64,000 nucleotides of DNA from contig JAEWYE010000027.1 in NCBI GenBank assembly GCA_023458755.1, positions 62,001 to 126,000 of the forward strand. Direction: 5' to 3'. This DNA is from Bacillota bacterium. Lineage in GTDB: Bacteria > Bacillota > Clostridia > Oscillospirales > Acutalibacteraceae. The notes under the pieces are model-generated. The model did not search any database. It worked only from the letters and a program-made list of their open reading frames with translations, and had not been told where the DNA came from. How positions within the stretch are numbered: the stretch's first letter is position 1; each line of letters begins with the position of its first letter. Position numbers and translations under genes: made by a program. Of this stretch, positions 45,861 to 54,802 are shown piece after piece.

Positions 45861-47769
45861 CCTCCACTTCTTCCGAAAGCTCGCTCCACTGTTCAAACAG
45901 TTCATCATTTGTGCATTTTAAGGCATCCATTTTGTTTGTGATTTCCAGCGTAGCTTCATAGTCGCTCACAATTTCCGGCTTTTGCAGTTCCTGCTCCAAG
46001 GCTGAGATTTGCTGCTCAATGTCGTCAATTTCCTGCTCAGTGCGCCTTAATGCTGCCCGACTTTTGCGAAGCTGCGCATCCCGCTTTTTCCGCTCTTTGT
46101 ACTCGGTTCCTTTTTCCGGAGATTCCACGGCTTCCAGTTGTACGGCGGCTTTGCGCTTTTCCAAATAAGTATCGTAATTGCCGATGTATTCCACAGCACC
46201 GTCCTGTTCCAGACAATAGATACGGTCGGCTGTTTTGTTGATTAAGTAACGGTCATGCGACACAATCAGCAGAGTGCCTTCATAGTTCTGCAGGGCACCC
46301 TCTAACGCTTCGCAGGAGCCGATGTCCAAATGGTTGGTCGGCTCATCCAAAAACAGGAAATTTGCGCGTGACAGCATCAGGCGCAATAACAGTACCCTTG
46401 CGCGTTCACCGCCCGAAAGAGCCGAAACCAGTTTAAATACGTCGTCACCGTGAAACAAAAATACCGCCAGCGCGCTTCTTATTTCGGTTTGCGTCATTTT
46501 CGGGTAGCTGTCCCAAATTTCATCCAGTACAGTCTTGTTCGGGTCAAGTCCGGCCTGTATCTGGTCATAATAGCCAACGTCGATTCCCGCGCCGAATCGG
46601 ATTTCTCCCTCTGTCGGCGTATAGGTGTTCAGCAGCGTTTTCAGCAGGGAGGTTTTCCCGCATCCGTTTGGACCAATTAAAAAGATACGTTCGCCGCGGT
46701 GGATTTCCATATTGACATTTTGAAACAGTTCCTTTTCATCAAAACGGAGTGCCAAATTTTTTACGGACAGCACATCGTTGCCGCCGCGCTGATTGATGTC
46801 AAAATGAAAATGAATGCTTTCCGGGTCGTCCTCCGGGCGTTCCAGCGTATCTTCCAGCCGGTCAATCACCTTCAATTTACTTTCGGCGGTTTTAATGTTC
46901 TTTTCACGGTTCCACTGCCTTTGCTGGGCAACAATTCCCTCTAAACGGCTGATTTCTTTTTTGGTGTTGTCATATTTTCGCTGCATGGCCAGCTTGGTTT
47001 CTTCTTTTTGCGCAAGGTAGGTGGAGTAACTGCCTTTATACAGCGTCAGTCGATGGTTTTCCATTTCAAATGTGCGGTTTGTAATTTTATCCAGAAAATA
47101 GCGGTCATGCGAAATTACAATAAACGAACCGGAATAGGAGCGCAAAAAATCCTCCAGCCATTCTACAGACGGAATATCCAAATGGTTGGTCGGCTCGTCC
47201 AACAGCAGCAAATTCGCGCCGCTTAACAGCATTTTTGCAAGCTGCAGCTTGGCTTTTTGTCCGCCACTCAAAACACCGATCGGCATTGCCATCTGCTGAT
47301 CGTCAAAACCGAGGCCGAGAAGCGCGGAACGCGCGCGGCTGCGGCAGGTAAGTCCGCCGTCATTTACAAAGCGTTCGTTTAAAGTCATCTGTTTTTCAAT
47401 CAGCCTGTCTAGGTTTTCAGCCGTATGCATGGACTGCTTTGCCTGTAACTGCTGATTTAAATATTCCAGTTCCCGTTCGGTTTCCAACAGAGACGCAAAA
47501 ACGGTAAGCACTTCGTTGTATGCGGTGCGGTCCAAATCCTTGCAGACATGCTGTTCCATATAGCCGATTACAGTGTCTTTTGCCTGAAAAATGTCGCCGC
47601 TGTCCGCCGGTAAATCACCGGTCAGCAGTTTGAACAGTGTGGTTTTACCGGAACCGTTGATGCCCACCAGACCAACCCGGTCATTATCCTGTATTTCAAA
47701 CGACACATTGGTGAAAATAACGTCAGTGCCGTACGCTTTGTTTAAATTGCTTGCGCTGAGCAAAGCCAT
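45856..47769 (-). CDS. ABC-F family ATPase (YdiF/Uup-like)
   Basis: 637 residues from ATG 47769, ten bases after AAGGAG. An upstream in-frame ATG has no site. Two ABC domains without membrane segments: Walker A GINGSGKTTL and GPNGCGKTSL, signatures LSGGQKAKLQLAKML and LSGGERARVLLLRLML, both followed by LLLDEPTNHLDI / LFLDEPTNHLDI. The linker (about 240-310) is charged, and a C-terminal coiled coil (about 545-637) is present. ABC-F proteins act on ribosomes to help translation or protect against antibiotics. The C-terminal coiled coil fits the housekeeping Uup/YdiF types more than resistance types. Confidence 0.92.
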   Translation of the reverse strand: MALLSASNLNKAYGTDVIFTNVSFEIQDNDRVGLVGINGSGKTTLFKLLTGDLPADSGDIFQAKDTVIGYMEQHVCKDLDRTAYNEVLTVFASLLETERELEYLNQQLQAKQSMHTAENLDRLIEKQMTLNERFVNDGGLTCRSRARSALLGLGFDDQQMAMPIGVLSGGQKAKLQLAKMLLSGANLLLLDEPTNHLDIPSVEWLEDFLRSYSGSFIVISHDRYFLDKITNRTFEMENHRLTLYKGSYSTYLAQKEETKLAMQRKYDNTKKEISRLEGIVAQQRQWNREKNIKTAESKLKVIDRLEDTLERPEDDPESIHFHFDINQRGGNDVLSVKNLALRFDEKELFQNVNMEIHRGERIFLIGPNGCGKTSLLKTLLNTYTPTEGEIRFGAGIDVGYYDQIQAGLDPNKTVLDEIWDSYPKMTQTEIRSALAVFLFHGDDVFKLVSALSGGERARVLLLRLMLSRANFLFLDEPTNHLDIGSCEALEGALQNYEGTLLIVSHDRYLINKTADRIYCLEQDGAVEYIGNYDTYLEKRKAAVQLEAVESPEKGTEYKERKKRDAQLRKSRAALRRTEQEIDDIEQQISALEQELQKPEIVSDYEATLEITNKMDALKCTNDELFEQWSELSEEVEE

Positions 47770-48060
47770 AGTAATAATACTCCTTATGTAAGATACGAAC
47801 TCCGATAACATATATAACCGGATTCCTGTGTCATGCAGATTTATATAGCTAAATCAATTAGCATACCGCTTGGGCGAAAGTTTGCCGACCACAGAAAAGT
47901 GATATAGGAAATCAATTGCTTGATCTATATAGTTCGAAACAACAGCGCTGTCCTCCTGCTTGCAGAAGGACAGACGCCAGTCAAATTCTATTATAATAAA
48001 ATTACGCTTTGAAATCAAGTTATACGGTATTCGGATTGCGAATATCAGTAATAGGTAGGC
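47770..48060. other. Spacer upstream of the ABC-F gene
   Basis: It would form the leader of the minus-strand ABC-F gene. Several AT-rich inverted segments occur (around ATATAGATCAAGCAATTGAT), but no convincing attenuator, leader peptide or gene was recognised. Confidence 0.4.
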
Positions 48061-48495
48061 TTACAGATGCTTTTTCAGCGCGTCGATGTGTTGTTCTTCG
48101 CTTTTTAAATAGTCCAGCGCCAACACTTTTGCTCCCGCGTCGGAGTCATCCAGATCGTTCAGCTTTTTGGTTAAATCAATAATTCCCATGGTTGTGCCGT
48201 TTATCATAATCTCGGCGATGTGTTCAGGTGTAGTGTCCTTTATCGTGTTGAGCTGAATAGCTCCCCAAAGCGTGACTTTCTGCATCATGCCTTTTTCTTC
48301 CGGGTGTATTCCTCTTTGTTCCAGCATCCTTTCGCTCTTATCGGCAAAATCTTCATAGCAGTCCCGCTGTTCTTTCACATCTTCTTTTAGACCGGAGTCT
48401 TCAATTTTCGGGATAATAAGCTGCGTAGCTTCCAAGCCCATCTTTGTAGCTTTGTAGATTTCTTCCAGCAGATTATCGTTTTGATTGCTAATCAT
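48061..48495 (-). CDS. Helical-bundle protein of a conserved clostridial family, unknown function
   Basis: 144 residues from ATG 48495 after GGAGGCG; the longer frame upstream lacks a site. The protein is almost entirely alpha-helical by composition, with long amphipathic stretches (NLLEEIYKATKMGLEATQLIIPKI, MQKVTLWGAIQLNTIKD, SEEQHIDALKKHL) like ferritin-like four-helix bundles. No metal-ligand pattern is clear. I recall similar clostridial proteins with WGAIQLNT and EIMINGTTMGIIDLTK segments, but no function. Confidence 0.75.
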   Translation of the reverse strand: MISNQNDNLLEEIYKATKMGLEATQLIIPKIEDSGLKEDVKEQRDCYEDFADKSERMLEQRGIHPEEKGMMQKVTLWGAIQLNTIKDTTPEHIAEIMINGTTMGIIDLTKKLNDLDDSDAGAKVLALDYLKSEEQHIDALKKHL

Positions 48496-48742
48496 AGATA
48501 CGCCTCCATTAAAAATTTGTATCCATAGTTTGCTTGATTCGTTTGTGATTATGTAAAATGAAGAGCGGAATAAATTGGAGATATCACCGAACGTATCCGT
48601 ATACAATACCGGTTTAAAATGCTATACTATATAAGAGCACAGTTTGATTTTTTTATATCAAGGCATTTACAAGCACTGTTTATCCGTGCTGGATGCGGTA
48701 AACATAGTGCTTTTCATGAACATATAAAGAGGTGACCCGCAT

Positions 48743-49537
48743 ATGAACTGCGGTATTTCGACCGCTTGCCTTTATCCGATGGAAACGGAAAAATCGCTGG
48801 ACGCGTTAATATCCATGCGCTTTACGCTGTTTGAAATTTTTTTCAATACGTACCGCGAAATTCAGCCGGACTATCTAAAAAAGCTGAATCAAACTCTGAC
48901 GGCGAATCACTGCTCTGTTAAGTCGGTGCATCCCTTTACCTCCGGCTTTGAATCCATGCTGCTTTTTTCGGACTATCATCGACGCTATCTGGATGGATTG
49001 GAATTTTATAAACATTATTTTGAGGCGGCACAGCTTCTCGGCGCAAAAATATTGGTATTGCATGGTCAGCGCGATTACCGAAACAGTCGCATTACGGAAG
49101 AAGAATATTTTAATCGCTATGGCGAACTTTATGAACTGGGCAAAACATACGGCATAACAGTTGCGCAGGAGAATGTGAATGCGTGCCGCTCCGAAAATCC
49201 AGGCTTTATATCCCGTATGCGCAGTTACCTGAATGATGGCTGTTCCTTTGTGTTTGATATCAAGCAGGCTGTGCGCGCGGGCGAAAGTCCATTTCAAATG
49301 TGTAAGGCGATGGGGGAATGCATTGTTCATGTGCACGTCAATGACAACGAAGATAACGCTGATTGCCTGCTTCCAGGTGAGGGCACGATGGATTATCCGA
49401 AATTAATGCAGCAGTTAGAGCAATATCACTATGTCGGCGACCTCATTATAGAGGTGTACCGCAAAAATTTTGATTGTTTCTCCCAGCTTGCACAAGCAAA
49501 ACAGGTCGTGGAAACGATGGCTTCTATAGAGGGCTGA
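48743..49537 (+). CDS. Sugar phosphate isomerase/epimerase-like TIM-barrel protein
   Basis: 264 residues, ATG after AAAGAGGTGA. It has AP-endonuclease-2-like fold features: ILVLHGQRDY, VAQENVNACRSENPGF, FVFDIKQAVRAGE, IVHVHVNDN, and EGTMDYPKLM. The regularly placed His, Glu and Asp residues are the expected divalent metal ligands. Members isomerise or epimerise sugars (xylose, inositol derivatives) or repair DNA; the substrate here is not clear. It stands alone on the plus strand. Confidence 0.85.
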   Translation: MNCGISTACLYPMETEKSLDALISMRFTLFEIFFNTYREIQPDYLKKLNQTLTANHCSVKSVHPFTSGFESMLLFSDYHRRYLDGLEFYKHYFEAAQLLGAKILVLHGQRDYRNSRITEEEYFNRYGELYELGKTYGITVAQENVNACRSENPGFISRMRSYLNDGCSFVFDIKQAVRAGESPFQMCKAMGECIVHVHVNDNEDNADCLLPGEGTMDYPKLMQQLEQYHYVGDLIIEVYRKNFDCFSQLAQAKQVVETMASIEG

Positions 49538-49681
49538 ATCAACTGTCACATAATCAGCATTTTTCTCGGTTTTGTTCGTTAAAAAACGTATTCGTGCTTT
49601 GCTTTTCCGTGTAAATTGATGATTTTTGTCTTAATAAAAAAAGCTTTTTTACCATTTTACAGAAAATCAATCGAAAAATGC

Positions 49682-49710
49682 TTGTAACCATATATTAAAT
49701 ATGTTATAAT
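49682..49710 (+). promoter_or_regulatory. Promoter of nrdR
   Basis: TTGTAA at 49682-49687, 17-base spacer, TATAAT at 49705-49710, 28 bases before the ATG. Confidence 0.7.
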
Positions 49711-49737
49711 TATACAAAATGTAGAGGGGTGACAGCC

Positions 49738-50196
49738 ATGAGGTGCCCATTTTGCGGATATATAGAAAGCAAAGTAATTGATTCACGTCCGACCGACGAA
49801 GGGGAACGAATTCGCCGCCGCAGGGAATGCCTGAAATGTGCGAAGCGCTTTACAACATACGAAATTATCGAAACCGTACCTGTCGTTGTCATCAAAAAAG
49901 ATAAATCACGTGAGACATTTGACCGCAACAAACTGTTGAACGGGCTTCTTCGTGCTTGCGAAAAACGTCCTGTTTCGATTGATACACTGGAACGTATTGT
50001 GGATGATATTGAAACTATGCTTCAAAATTCGCTTGACCGCGAAGTTCCGTCCAGTTTAATCGGCACTTACGCAATGGACAAACTGAAAACAGTGGATGAA
50101 GTTGCTTATGTGCGTTTCGCCTCAGTTTACCGTCAGTTCAAGGATATTAACTCCTTTATGGATGAATTAAATAAGATTATGAAAAACAAAAAGTAA
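49738..50196 (+). CDS. nrdR: Transcriptional repressor NrdR
   Basis: 152 residues from ATG 49738. A GTG nine bases upstream sits in the ribosome-binding site AGAGGGGTGA. The zinc ribbon uses Cys3, Cys6, Cys31 and Cys34 (CPFCGYIESKVIDSR ... RECLKC), followed by an ATP-cone domain (VVIKKDKSRETFDRNKL). It represses ribonucleotide reductase genes when dATP is high. No nrd gene lies in the window, so it acts in trans. Confidence 0.97.
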   Translation: MRCPFCGYIESKVIDSRPTDEGERIRRRRECLKCAKRFTTYEIIETVPVVVIKKDKSRETFDRNKLLNGLLRACEKRPVSIDTLERIVDDIETMLQNSLDREVPSSLIGTYAMDKLKTVDEVAYVRFASVYRQFKDINSFMDELNKIMKNKK

Positions 50197-50217
50197 GGAA
50201 ATTTTTGGTTGAATTTT

Positions 50218-50262
50218 AAGAGGCTCTTCTGCGGTATTATGCCAAGCAGAAGAGCCTTTTCT
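50218..50262 (+). terminator. Terminator of nrdR
   Basis: AGGCTCTTCTGC / GCAGAAGAGCCT stem with a 13-base loop, then TTTCTGTTTTG. Confidence 0.85.
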
Positions 50263-50292
50263 GTTTTGTATTGTAATGTTCGAATATTTGTA

Positions 50293-50676
50293 TTAGAAAA
50301 TATTTGCTATTGACGGCATTTCGGTATCCTTCAAATGCTCAATTTGTGCAGAAGCGCGTTCACACTCCGCTTCAAACTGGTCGGTACCGTTGCTGCTGGC
50401 AATGAGCGGGGGCAGTGTTGCAAGACTTTGATCAATGGATTCCAAACGCGCATGCGGCATATACGTACACATTTTCATGTGATATTCGTGCCACTCTTTG
50501 ATGGCAGATTCACTTAGTGCAATTGCGGTGCTTGTATTGCCGTTTTTTACTTCTGATTTTATTTCGTTCAGCCGTTCGCTCATTGCTCCTGTCAATTGAT
50601 TAGTCGTAATCAATCCGAAGGTACAAAGACCAAGAACCGAGAGGAAAATAACCAATGCTACCCAAACGCGTTTCAT
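50293..50676 (-). CDS. DUF4363 family membrane-anchored protein
   Basis: 127 residues. An N-terminal membrane segment (about 5-25: VALVIFLSVLGLCTFGLI) is followed by a helical extracytoplasmic region with NEIKSEVKNGN and EWHEYH. This matches DUF4363 proteins, which in Clostridia usually sit beside a DUF421 (YetF-like) gene, as here. It lies 85 bases downstream of DUF421 on the same strand. Function unknown; the pairing suggests a membrane complex. Confidence 0.8.
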   Translation of the reverse strand: MKRVWVALVIFLSVLGLCTFGLITTNQLTGAMSERLNEIKSEVKNGNTSTAIALSESAIKEWHEYHMKMCTYMPHARLESIDQSLATLPPLIASSNGTDQFEAECERASAQIEHLKDTEMPSIANIF

Positions 50677-50761
50677 GCTTGTATTCCTTTCCTGAATGAG
50701 AGAACCGCCCTCATCGTTTGTATTGGAAATTGGTAAGAAATTTGAAATCTGCCTACTTTGC

Positions 50762-51436
50762 TTACTTTAATTCTTTTTTTATGATATGAAAATCTCCTTT
50801 TGTGTTTGCGGTCATAATAAATATATCTTTTGCCTCCAAATTTTGTCCCTTTAGAACTCCTTCAACCCATGCACGCGATTTGCTGCACAGTTTTGCGGAC
50901 ATATCGCTGATTTCACCGTCGCTGATTACCACGGTTTCAATGCCGGTGTTGGGGACGACAATTCCAAGCATACCGGCCACAGGGGTTTCCTTGTCCGGCT
51001 TTTTGATTACGCTCAGCTTACCGTTTGTTTCCACAATGGCATACGCCACATCCTCAATGGCAAACACGTCTTTCTGCCGTAAATCTTCAATTAGGTCGTC
51101 AATAGTCAGTCGAAGCCGGCGCATTTCATGCTGGTCTACCTTTCCGTTGTTGATTACCACGATTGGCCTTCCGCAGACAAGCCGGCGGAATTTCCCGCTT
51201 TTTACCATAAGCGCCGAAATCGTGATCTCGCAGACAACCAACACCGCAATCGGTATAAAACCGCTTACAAGCGGCTGACCGGTGTCCTGCATGGGAATGG
51301 ACGCAATATCGGAGATAAGCAGGGTTACCACTAATTCTGAGGTCTGCAATTCGCTGATTTGTCTTTTTCCCATCAGCCGTACCGCTACAATGATTACTAT
51401 GTAGAGCACTACGGTCCGGATTAACGAAATTGTCAT
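50762..51436 (-). CDS. DUF421 (YetF-like) membrane protein
   Basis: 224 residues. Membrane segments occupy the first 85 residues (TVVLYIVIIVAVRLMGKRQISELQTSELVVTLLISDIAS...). They are followed by the cytoplasmic YetF domain (RRLVCGRPIVVINNGKVDQHEMRRLRLTIDDLIEDLRQKDV, EDVAYAIVETNGKLSVIKK). Family members in Bacillus (YetF/YrbG) affect spore membranes and germination receptor function; the role here is unknown. The MITE copy at 51452-51558 lies immediately upstream and probably contributes to its promoter. Confidence 0.9.
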   Translation of the reverse strand: MTISLIRTVVLYIVIIVAVRLMGKRQISELQTSELVVTLLISDIASIPMQDTGQPLVSGFIPIAVLVVCEITISALMVKSGKFRRLVCGRPIVVINNGKVDQHEMRRLRLTIDDLIEDLRQKDVFAIEDVAYAIVETNGKLSVIKKPDKETPVAGMLGIVVPNTGIETVVISDGEISDMSAKLCSKSRAWVEGVLKGQNLEAKDIFIMTANTKGDFHIIKKELK

Positions 51437-51451
51437 TTGTCATCACCGCTA

Positions 51452-51558
51452 CATAAGTCAGTTGATTTGAAAACAAAACCAATCTCCAAGCATAAAATCC
51501 AAATGTCAAAGATTTTACGCTTGTTTCTTGGATGTTTTCTAAAGTTAATTGACTATAG
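51452..51558 (-). mobile_element. 107-bp MITE, copy 1 (degenerate ends)
   Basis: Matches the reverse complement of 56305-56411 over the full length, with about 20 differences by eye. The longest identical run is in the middle right (GCTTGTTTCTTGGATG). The terminal repeats are worn (AAGTCAGTTGATTTG versus AGTCCGTTCATTTG), so this looks like the older copy. Confidence 0.75.
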
Positions 51559-51584
51559 TATTCGCATTCAAAATAGTATTTATG

Positions 51585-51625
51585 CAAAAAGCAGCAAGGG
51601 AGCGATTTTCTCCCTCGCTGCTCGA
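51585..51625 (-). terminator. Terminator of the 71-residue protein gene
   Basis: On the minus strand GAGCAGCGAGGGAG / CTCCCTTGCTGC forms a stem, followed by TTTTTGCAT. It lies just beyond the stop at 51635. Confidence 0.8.
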
Positions 51626-51634
51626 ATAGCATTT

Positions 51635-51850
51635 TTAAGCGATGACTCCCGGTGGTGAACTTGTGCGTGGCGGAACGGAGATATTGCCTTCACAGAGCTC
51701 TCTTTGTGCCGCGATTAATGTAATTGCAGAACTCAGCATAGAAAACATACCGCTGAGAACAGCCAGTTCATCAATAGTTTTATCCTGCGCCAGTATGGAT
51801 GCAATCGCGGTTACAGCGGCAGCAAGCTCTTCTCCGCAGCAGTTTGCCAT
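51635..51850 (-). CDS. Small conserved-looking protein of unknown function
   Basis: 71 residues; ATG eight bases after AAAGGA on the minus strand. It starts MANCCGEELAAAVTAIASILAQ with paired cysteines, has two amphipathic Ala/Ile/Leu helices, and a Pro-rich C-terminus. Similar short proteins (ELAAAVTAIA..LAxDKTxDELAVLSGMFSMLS layout) occur in Clostridia, often listed as uncharacterised. It lies 20 bases downstream of asnB on the same strand and has a terminator, so it is likely the last gene of that unit. Confidence 0.7.
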   Translation of the reverse strand: MANCCGEELAAAVTAIASILAQDKTIDELAVLSGMFSMLSSAITLIAAQRELCEGNISVPPRTSSPPGVIA

Positions 51851-51870
51851 AAAAATTTTCCTTTGATGTT

Positions 51871-53724
51871 TTATAGTTGAATGGAGATTTCATACCGTTT
51901 CAGCCAGAAATTGATTTGCAGCAGATACGCCATCAGTTGGGGTCCAGCCATCAGCTGCCCGAACCACGGCTTTCCGTAATCGGATTTCTCTTTCAGCAGT
52001 TCTTCCAACGCGCTTTTATCAATCAGTTGGTGCAGCGGCTCTTCCAGGTCATTCATAACGTGTGTCAGCCGTTGACGTACCAGCTTTTCATAGCCCGGAT
52101 TGTGCGTTTTGGGGTACGGACTTTTGCGGCGGTACAGCACATCATCCGGCAGCAGGCCTTTTGCGGCATCACGCAGCAAAGACTTCGTAACGCCCTCATG
52201 GCACTTGTAGTCCCACGGAGTATTGAACACATATTGTAACAGACGATGGTCGGCAAAGGGAACACGAACCTCAAGCCCGCTTGCCATGCTGGCACGGTCT
52301 TTTCGGTCGAGCAGCGTGGTCATAAACCATTTTATATTTAAATAAGAGATTTCCCTGCGCCTGCGTTCCTGGTCATTTTCACCCTGCAGCCGCGGAGTTT
52401 CGGCAATGGATTCCTCATACCGCATATTCACATAGTCCTTTAGTTTTAACGCATCCGCGATATCCGGTTTTAACAGGCTTTCCCGTATGGACAAATCCGG
52501 TGACCACGGGAAGCAGTGTCCTTCAAACGCTTCTTTTTTATGGAACCATGGGTATCCGCCAAAAATTTCATCCGCACATTCGCCGCTCATGGCAACTACG
52601 TGATTTTTTTTCACAAGATTGCAGAAATGCAATAGGGAAGAGTCCACGTCCGCCATGCCGGGCATGTCTTTTGCCACTACGGCGTCATAAAGGCGGTCTG
52701 CAAGGCTGATGTTGTCACATATCAGGGTGTGATGTTCTGTATCCAAAAACTGTGCAACACGCTCCGCCCATGGCTGGTCGGCATCCGGCTGAAATGCGGA
52801 TGGCTTAAAGTACTTCTCATTCCCGACAAAGTCAAACGAATAGGTAGTAAGCTGTTTGCCGTTCGCACGGTAATTTTGCGCCGCCAGCGCCGATATCACA
52901 CTGGAATCCAGTCCGCCGGAAAGGAAGGTGCACAGCGGCACGTCAGAAATAAGCTGACGTGTGACGGTGTCTTCCAGCAAATCCCGTACATGCTGTACGG
53001 TGTCCTCGTAACTTTCGGTATGCTCATAACTGGTAAGTTCAAAATATGGATATGTTTGAAAACCGTCACGGTCAAAAATCCCGCAATGAGCAGGCTTCAA
53101 TTCAAATATGTTTTTATAAACTCCGTTTCCCGCCGTACGCGCCGGCCCAAGGCCGAAAATCTCGCATAAGCTTTCACGGTCCAAAACAGGATTAATACCC
53201 GGATATTCGAACAATGCCTTAATTTCCGAACCGAAAACAAGCCGGTCACCGGCCATGGTATAAAAGAGCGGCTTTACCCCAAATCGATCCCGGCATAAAA
53301 AGCAGCGCTGTCTCCGTTCATCGTCTACGGCAAACGCATAAATGCCGTTCAACCGCTCGGCACATTTTTCGCCGTATTGAATATAACAGTTCAGCAATAC
53401 CTCTGTGTCGCTTGTGGTTTTGAATTCATATCCCAGGCTTTCCAATTCGCCGCGAAGTTCACCGGTGTTGTACAATTCGCCGTTATACGAAATGGTGTAG
53501 GTGTATCCGTCTGCCGTTCGGCTCATCGGCTGTTTGCCGCCTTCCAAATCGACTACCGCTAGACGAGCGTGTGCAAGTGCTGCATGCGCTGACACATGAA
53601 CGCCCTGCGAATCCGGCCCTCTGTGCCTCAGCCGGTTACCCATCCGTTTTGCCAGCGCACCCCAGAGCGGCGCCTCGTCGTTCAGGTTGTCATTATAATC
53701 GCAAAATCCTGCAATTCCACACAT
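51871..53724 (-). CDS. asnB: Asparagine synthetase (glutamine-hydrolysing)
   Basis: 617 residues; ATG after GAGGG. The N-terminal class II glutaminase starts with Cys2 (MCGIAGF) and has RHRGPDSQG and YNGELYN. The synthetase domain has the ATP pyrophosphatase loop SGGLDSS at 269-275 and GECADEIFGGYPWF. It converts aspartate and glutamine to asparagine. Length and motifs are normal. No T-box was recognised in the 187-base upstream spacer. Confidence 0.95.
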   Translation of the reverse strand: MCGIAGFCDYNDNLNDEAPLWGALAKRMGNRLRHRGPDSQGVHVSAHAALAHARLAVVDLEGGKQPMSRTADGYTYTISYNGELYNTGELRGELESLGYEFKTTSDTEVLLNCYIQYGEKCAERLNGIYAFAVDDERRQRCFLCRDRFGVKPLFYTMAGDRLVFGSEIKALFEYPGINPVLDRESLCEIFGLGPARTAGNGVYKNIFELKPAHCGIFDRDGFQTYPYFELTSYEHTESYEDTVQHVRDLLEDTVTRQLISDVPLCTFLSGGLDSSVISALAAQNYRANGKQLTTYSFDFVGNEKYFKPSAFQPDADQPWAERVAQFLDTEHHTLICDNISLADRLYDAVVAKDMPGMADVDSSLLHFCNLVKKNHVVAMSGECADEIFGGYPWFHKKEAFEGHCFPWSPDLSIRESLLKPDIADALKLKDYVNMRYEESIAETPRLQGENDQERRRREISYLNIKWFMTTLLDRKDRASMASGLEVRVPFADHRLLQYVFNTPWDYKCHEGVTKSLLRDAAKGLLPDDVLYRRKSPYPKTHNPGYEKLVRQRLTHVMNDLEEPLHQLIDKSALEELLKEKSDYGKPWFGQLMAGPQLMAYLLQINFWLKRYEISIQL

Positions 53725-53884
53725 GGCTATCCCTCTTTCATTCGTTTGTATCTCTTATCAGTATATGAGGGAACTTCGTTATGGTTATGAACGGACAAAA
53801 AAATACATGCAATTTTAAGTTGCATGCAGGAAAGAACGATAAAAAGTTACGTCTGGGCGAACAAAATTGACTTGTTTATGAGAA

Positions 53885-53911
53885 GAGGGGGCGGGTAATT
53901 GCCCGCTCCCT
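53885..53911 (-). terminator. Hairpin after the aldo/keto reductase gene
   Basis: GAGGGAGCGGGC / (A)CCCGCCCCCTC on the minus strand with a short AATT-containing loop, then TTCTCAT. The T-run is poor. Confidence 0.6.
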
Positions 53912-54739
53912 CTAAAAATCTACATGATTGGGGTCTGCACCGGTTACTTCATTAAATTGATTTTGATTTAAACTGTCGATTGTGTTCATTTCTTCCTTTG
54001 TCAGTTCAAAATCAAAGATATCCGCGTTTTCCCGTATTCTGTTCGGGTTCGTGGATTTTGGAATGGTCAGGATTCCTTGCTGTAAGTCCCAGCGCAGCAT
54101 TACCTGAGCAGAAGATTTTTGGTGCTTTTCTCCGATTTTCAGCAACAGTTCATTCTTTAGCAAAGTACCGGCACCTAACGGACTCCATGCTTCACACACA
54201 ATTCCTTTGCCTTCGCAATAGCTAATGAGTTCTTTGCGTGTGTTTCTGGGATGAATTTCAATCTGGTTTACGGCAGGAACTACCTTTGCGTCCGCCAATA
54301 AATCCTCCAGATGGCTGATTTCAAAGTTGCTTACACCGATGGCGCGAACCAAACCTTCCTGATAAAGCTGCTCTAGTATTTTCCAAGTTTCTTTATATTT
54401 GTCGGGTACGGGCCAATGAACCAGATAGAGGTCAATGTAGTCAAGACTCAGCTTTTTCAGGCTCTTTTCAAACGCTTCCCGCTGTGTGCCCGCCCGCATA
54501 TCGGAGTTCCAGACTTTTGTGGTGATAAATATTTCGTTTCTCGCAATCCCGCTTTCTCTTACGCCTCTGCCAACGTCTTCTTCGTTCCCGTAAAAAGCGG
54601 CGGTATCAATGTGACGGTAGCCTGTCTGCAGTGCACATTTTACGGCGTTAACGGTTTCTTCCTTTGCTTCGTATACACCCAGCCCTAAAATCGGCATTTC
54701 AACGCCATTGTTCAGTTTCCTCTTTGTTTGCAAATTCAT
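53912..54739 (-). CDS. Aldo/keto reductase
   Basis: 275 residues from ATG 54739, eight bases after ACGGAG. The family tetrad is visible: Asp in GYRHIDTAAFYGNE with Tyr close by, Lys in FITTKVW and His in YLVHWPVP. IGVSNFEISHLEDLL and NQIEIHPRN follow. It belongs to the AKR5-type (2,5-diketogluconate reductase/glyoxal reductase YvgN-like) group: a cytosolic NADPH-dependent carbonyl reductase, often for toxic aldehydes. Exact substrate unknown. Upstream on the same strand are DUF1836 and AraC genes. Confidence 0.92.
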   Translation of the reverse strand: MNLQTKRKLNNGVEMPILGLGVYEAKEETVNAVKCALQTGYRHIDTAAFYGNEEDVGRGVRESGIARNEIFITTKVWNSDMRAGTQREAFEKSLKKLSLDYIDLYLVHWPVPDKYKETWKILEQLYQEGLVRAIGVSNFEISHLEDLLADAKVVPAVNQIEIHPRNTRKELISYCEGKGIVCEAWSPLGAGTLLKNELLLKIGEKHQKSSAQVMLRWDLQQGILTIPKSTNPNRIRENADIFDFELTKEEMNTIDSLNQNQFNEVTGADPNHVDF

Positions 54740-54802
54740 AGCTGCTTCTCCGTTTATTCGATAAATTTGAACCTCTGTGGTATGCCGCATATTTAGTATA
54801 CA

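Noticed and set aside
45416..45889. 157-codon minus-strand open frame across the HPr-like gene
   Set aside because: The plus-strand HPr-like gene has promoter, ribosome-binding site, homology and terminator; the minus frame has none of these.
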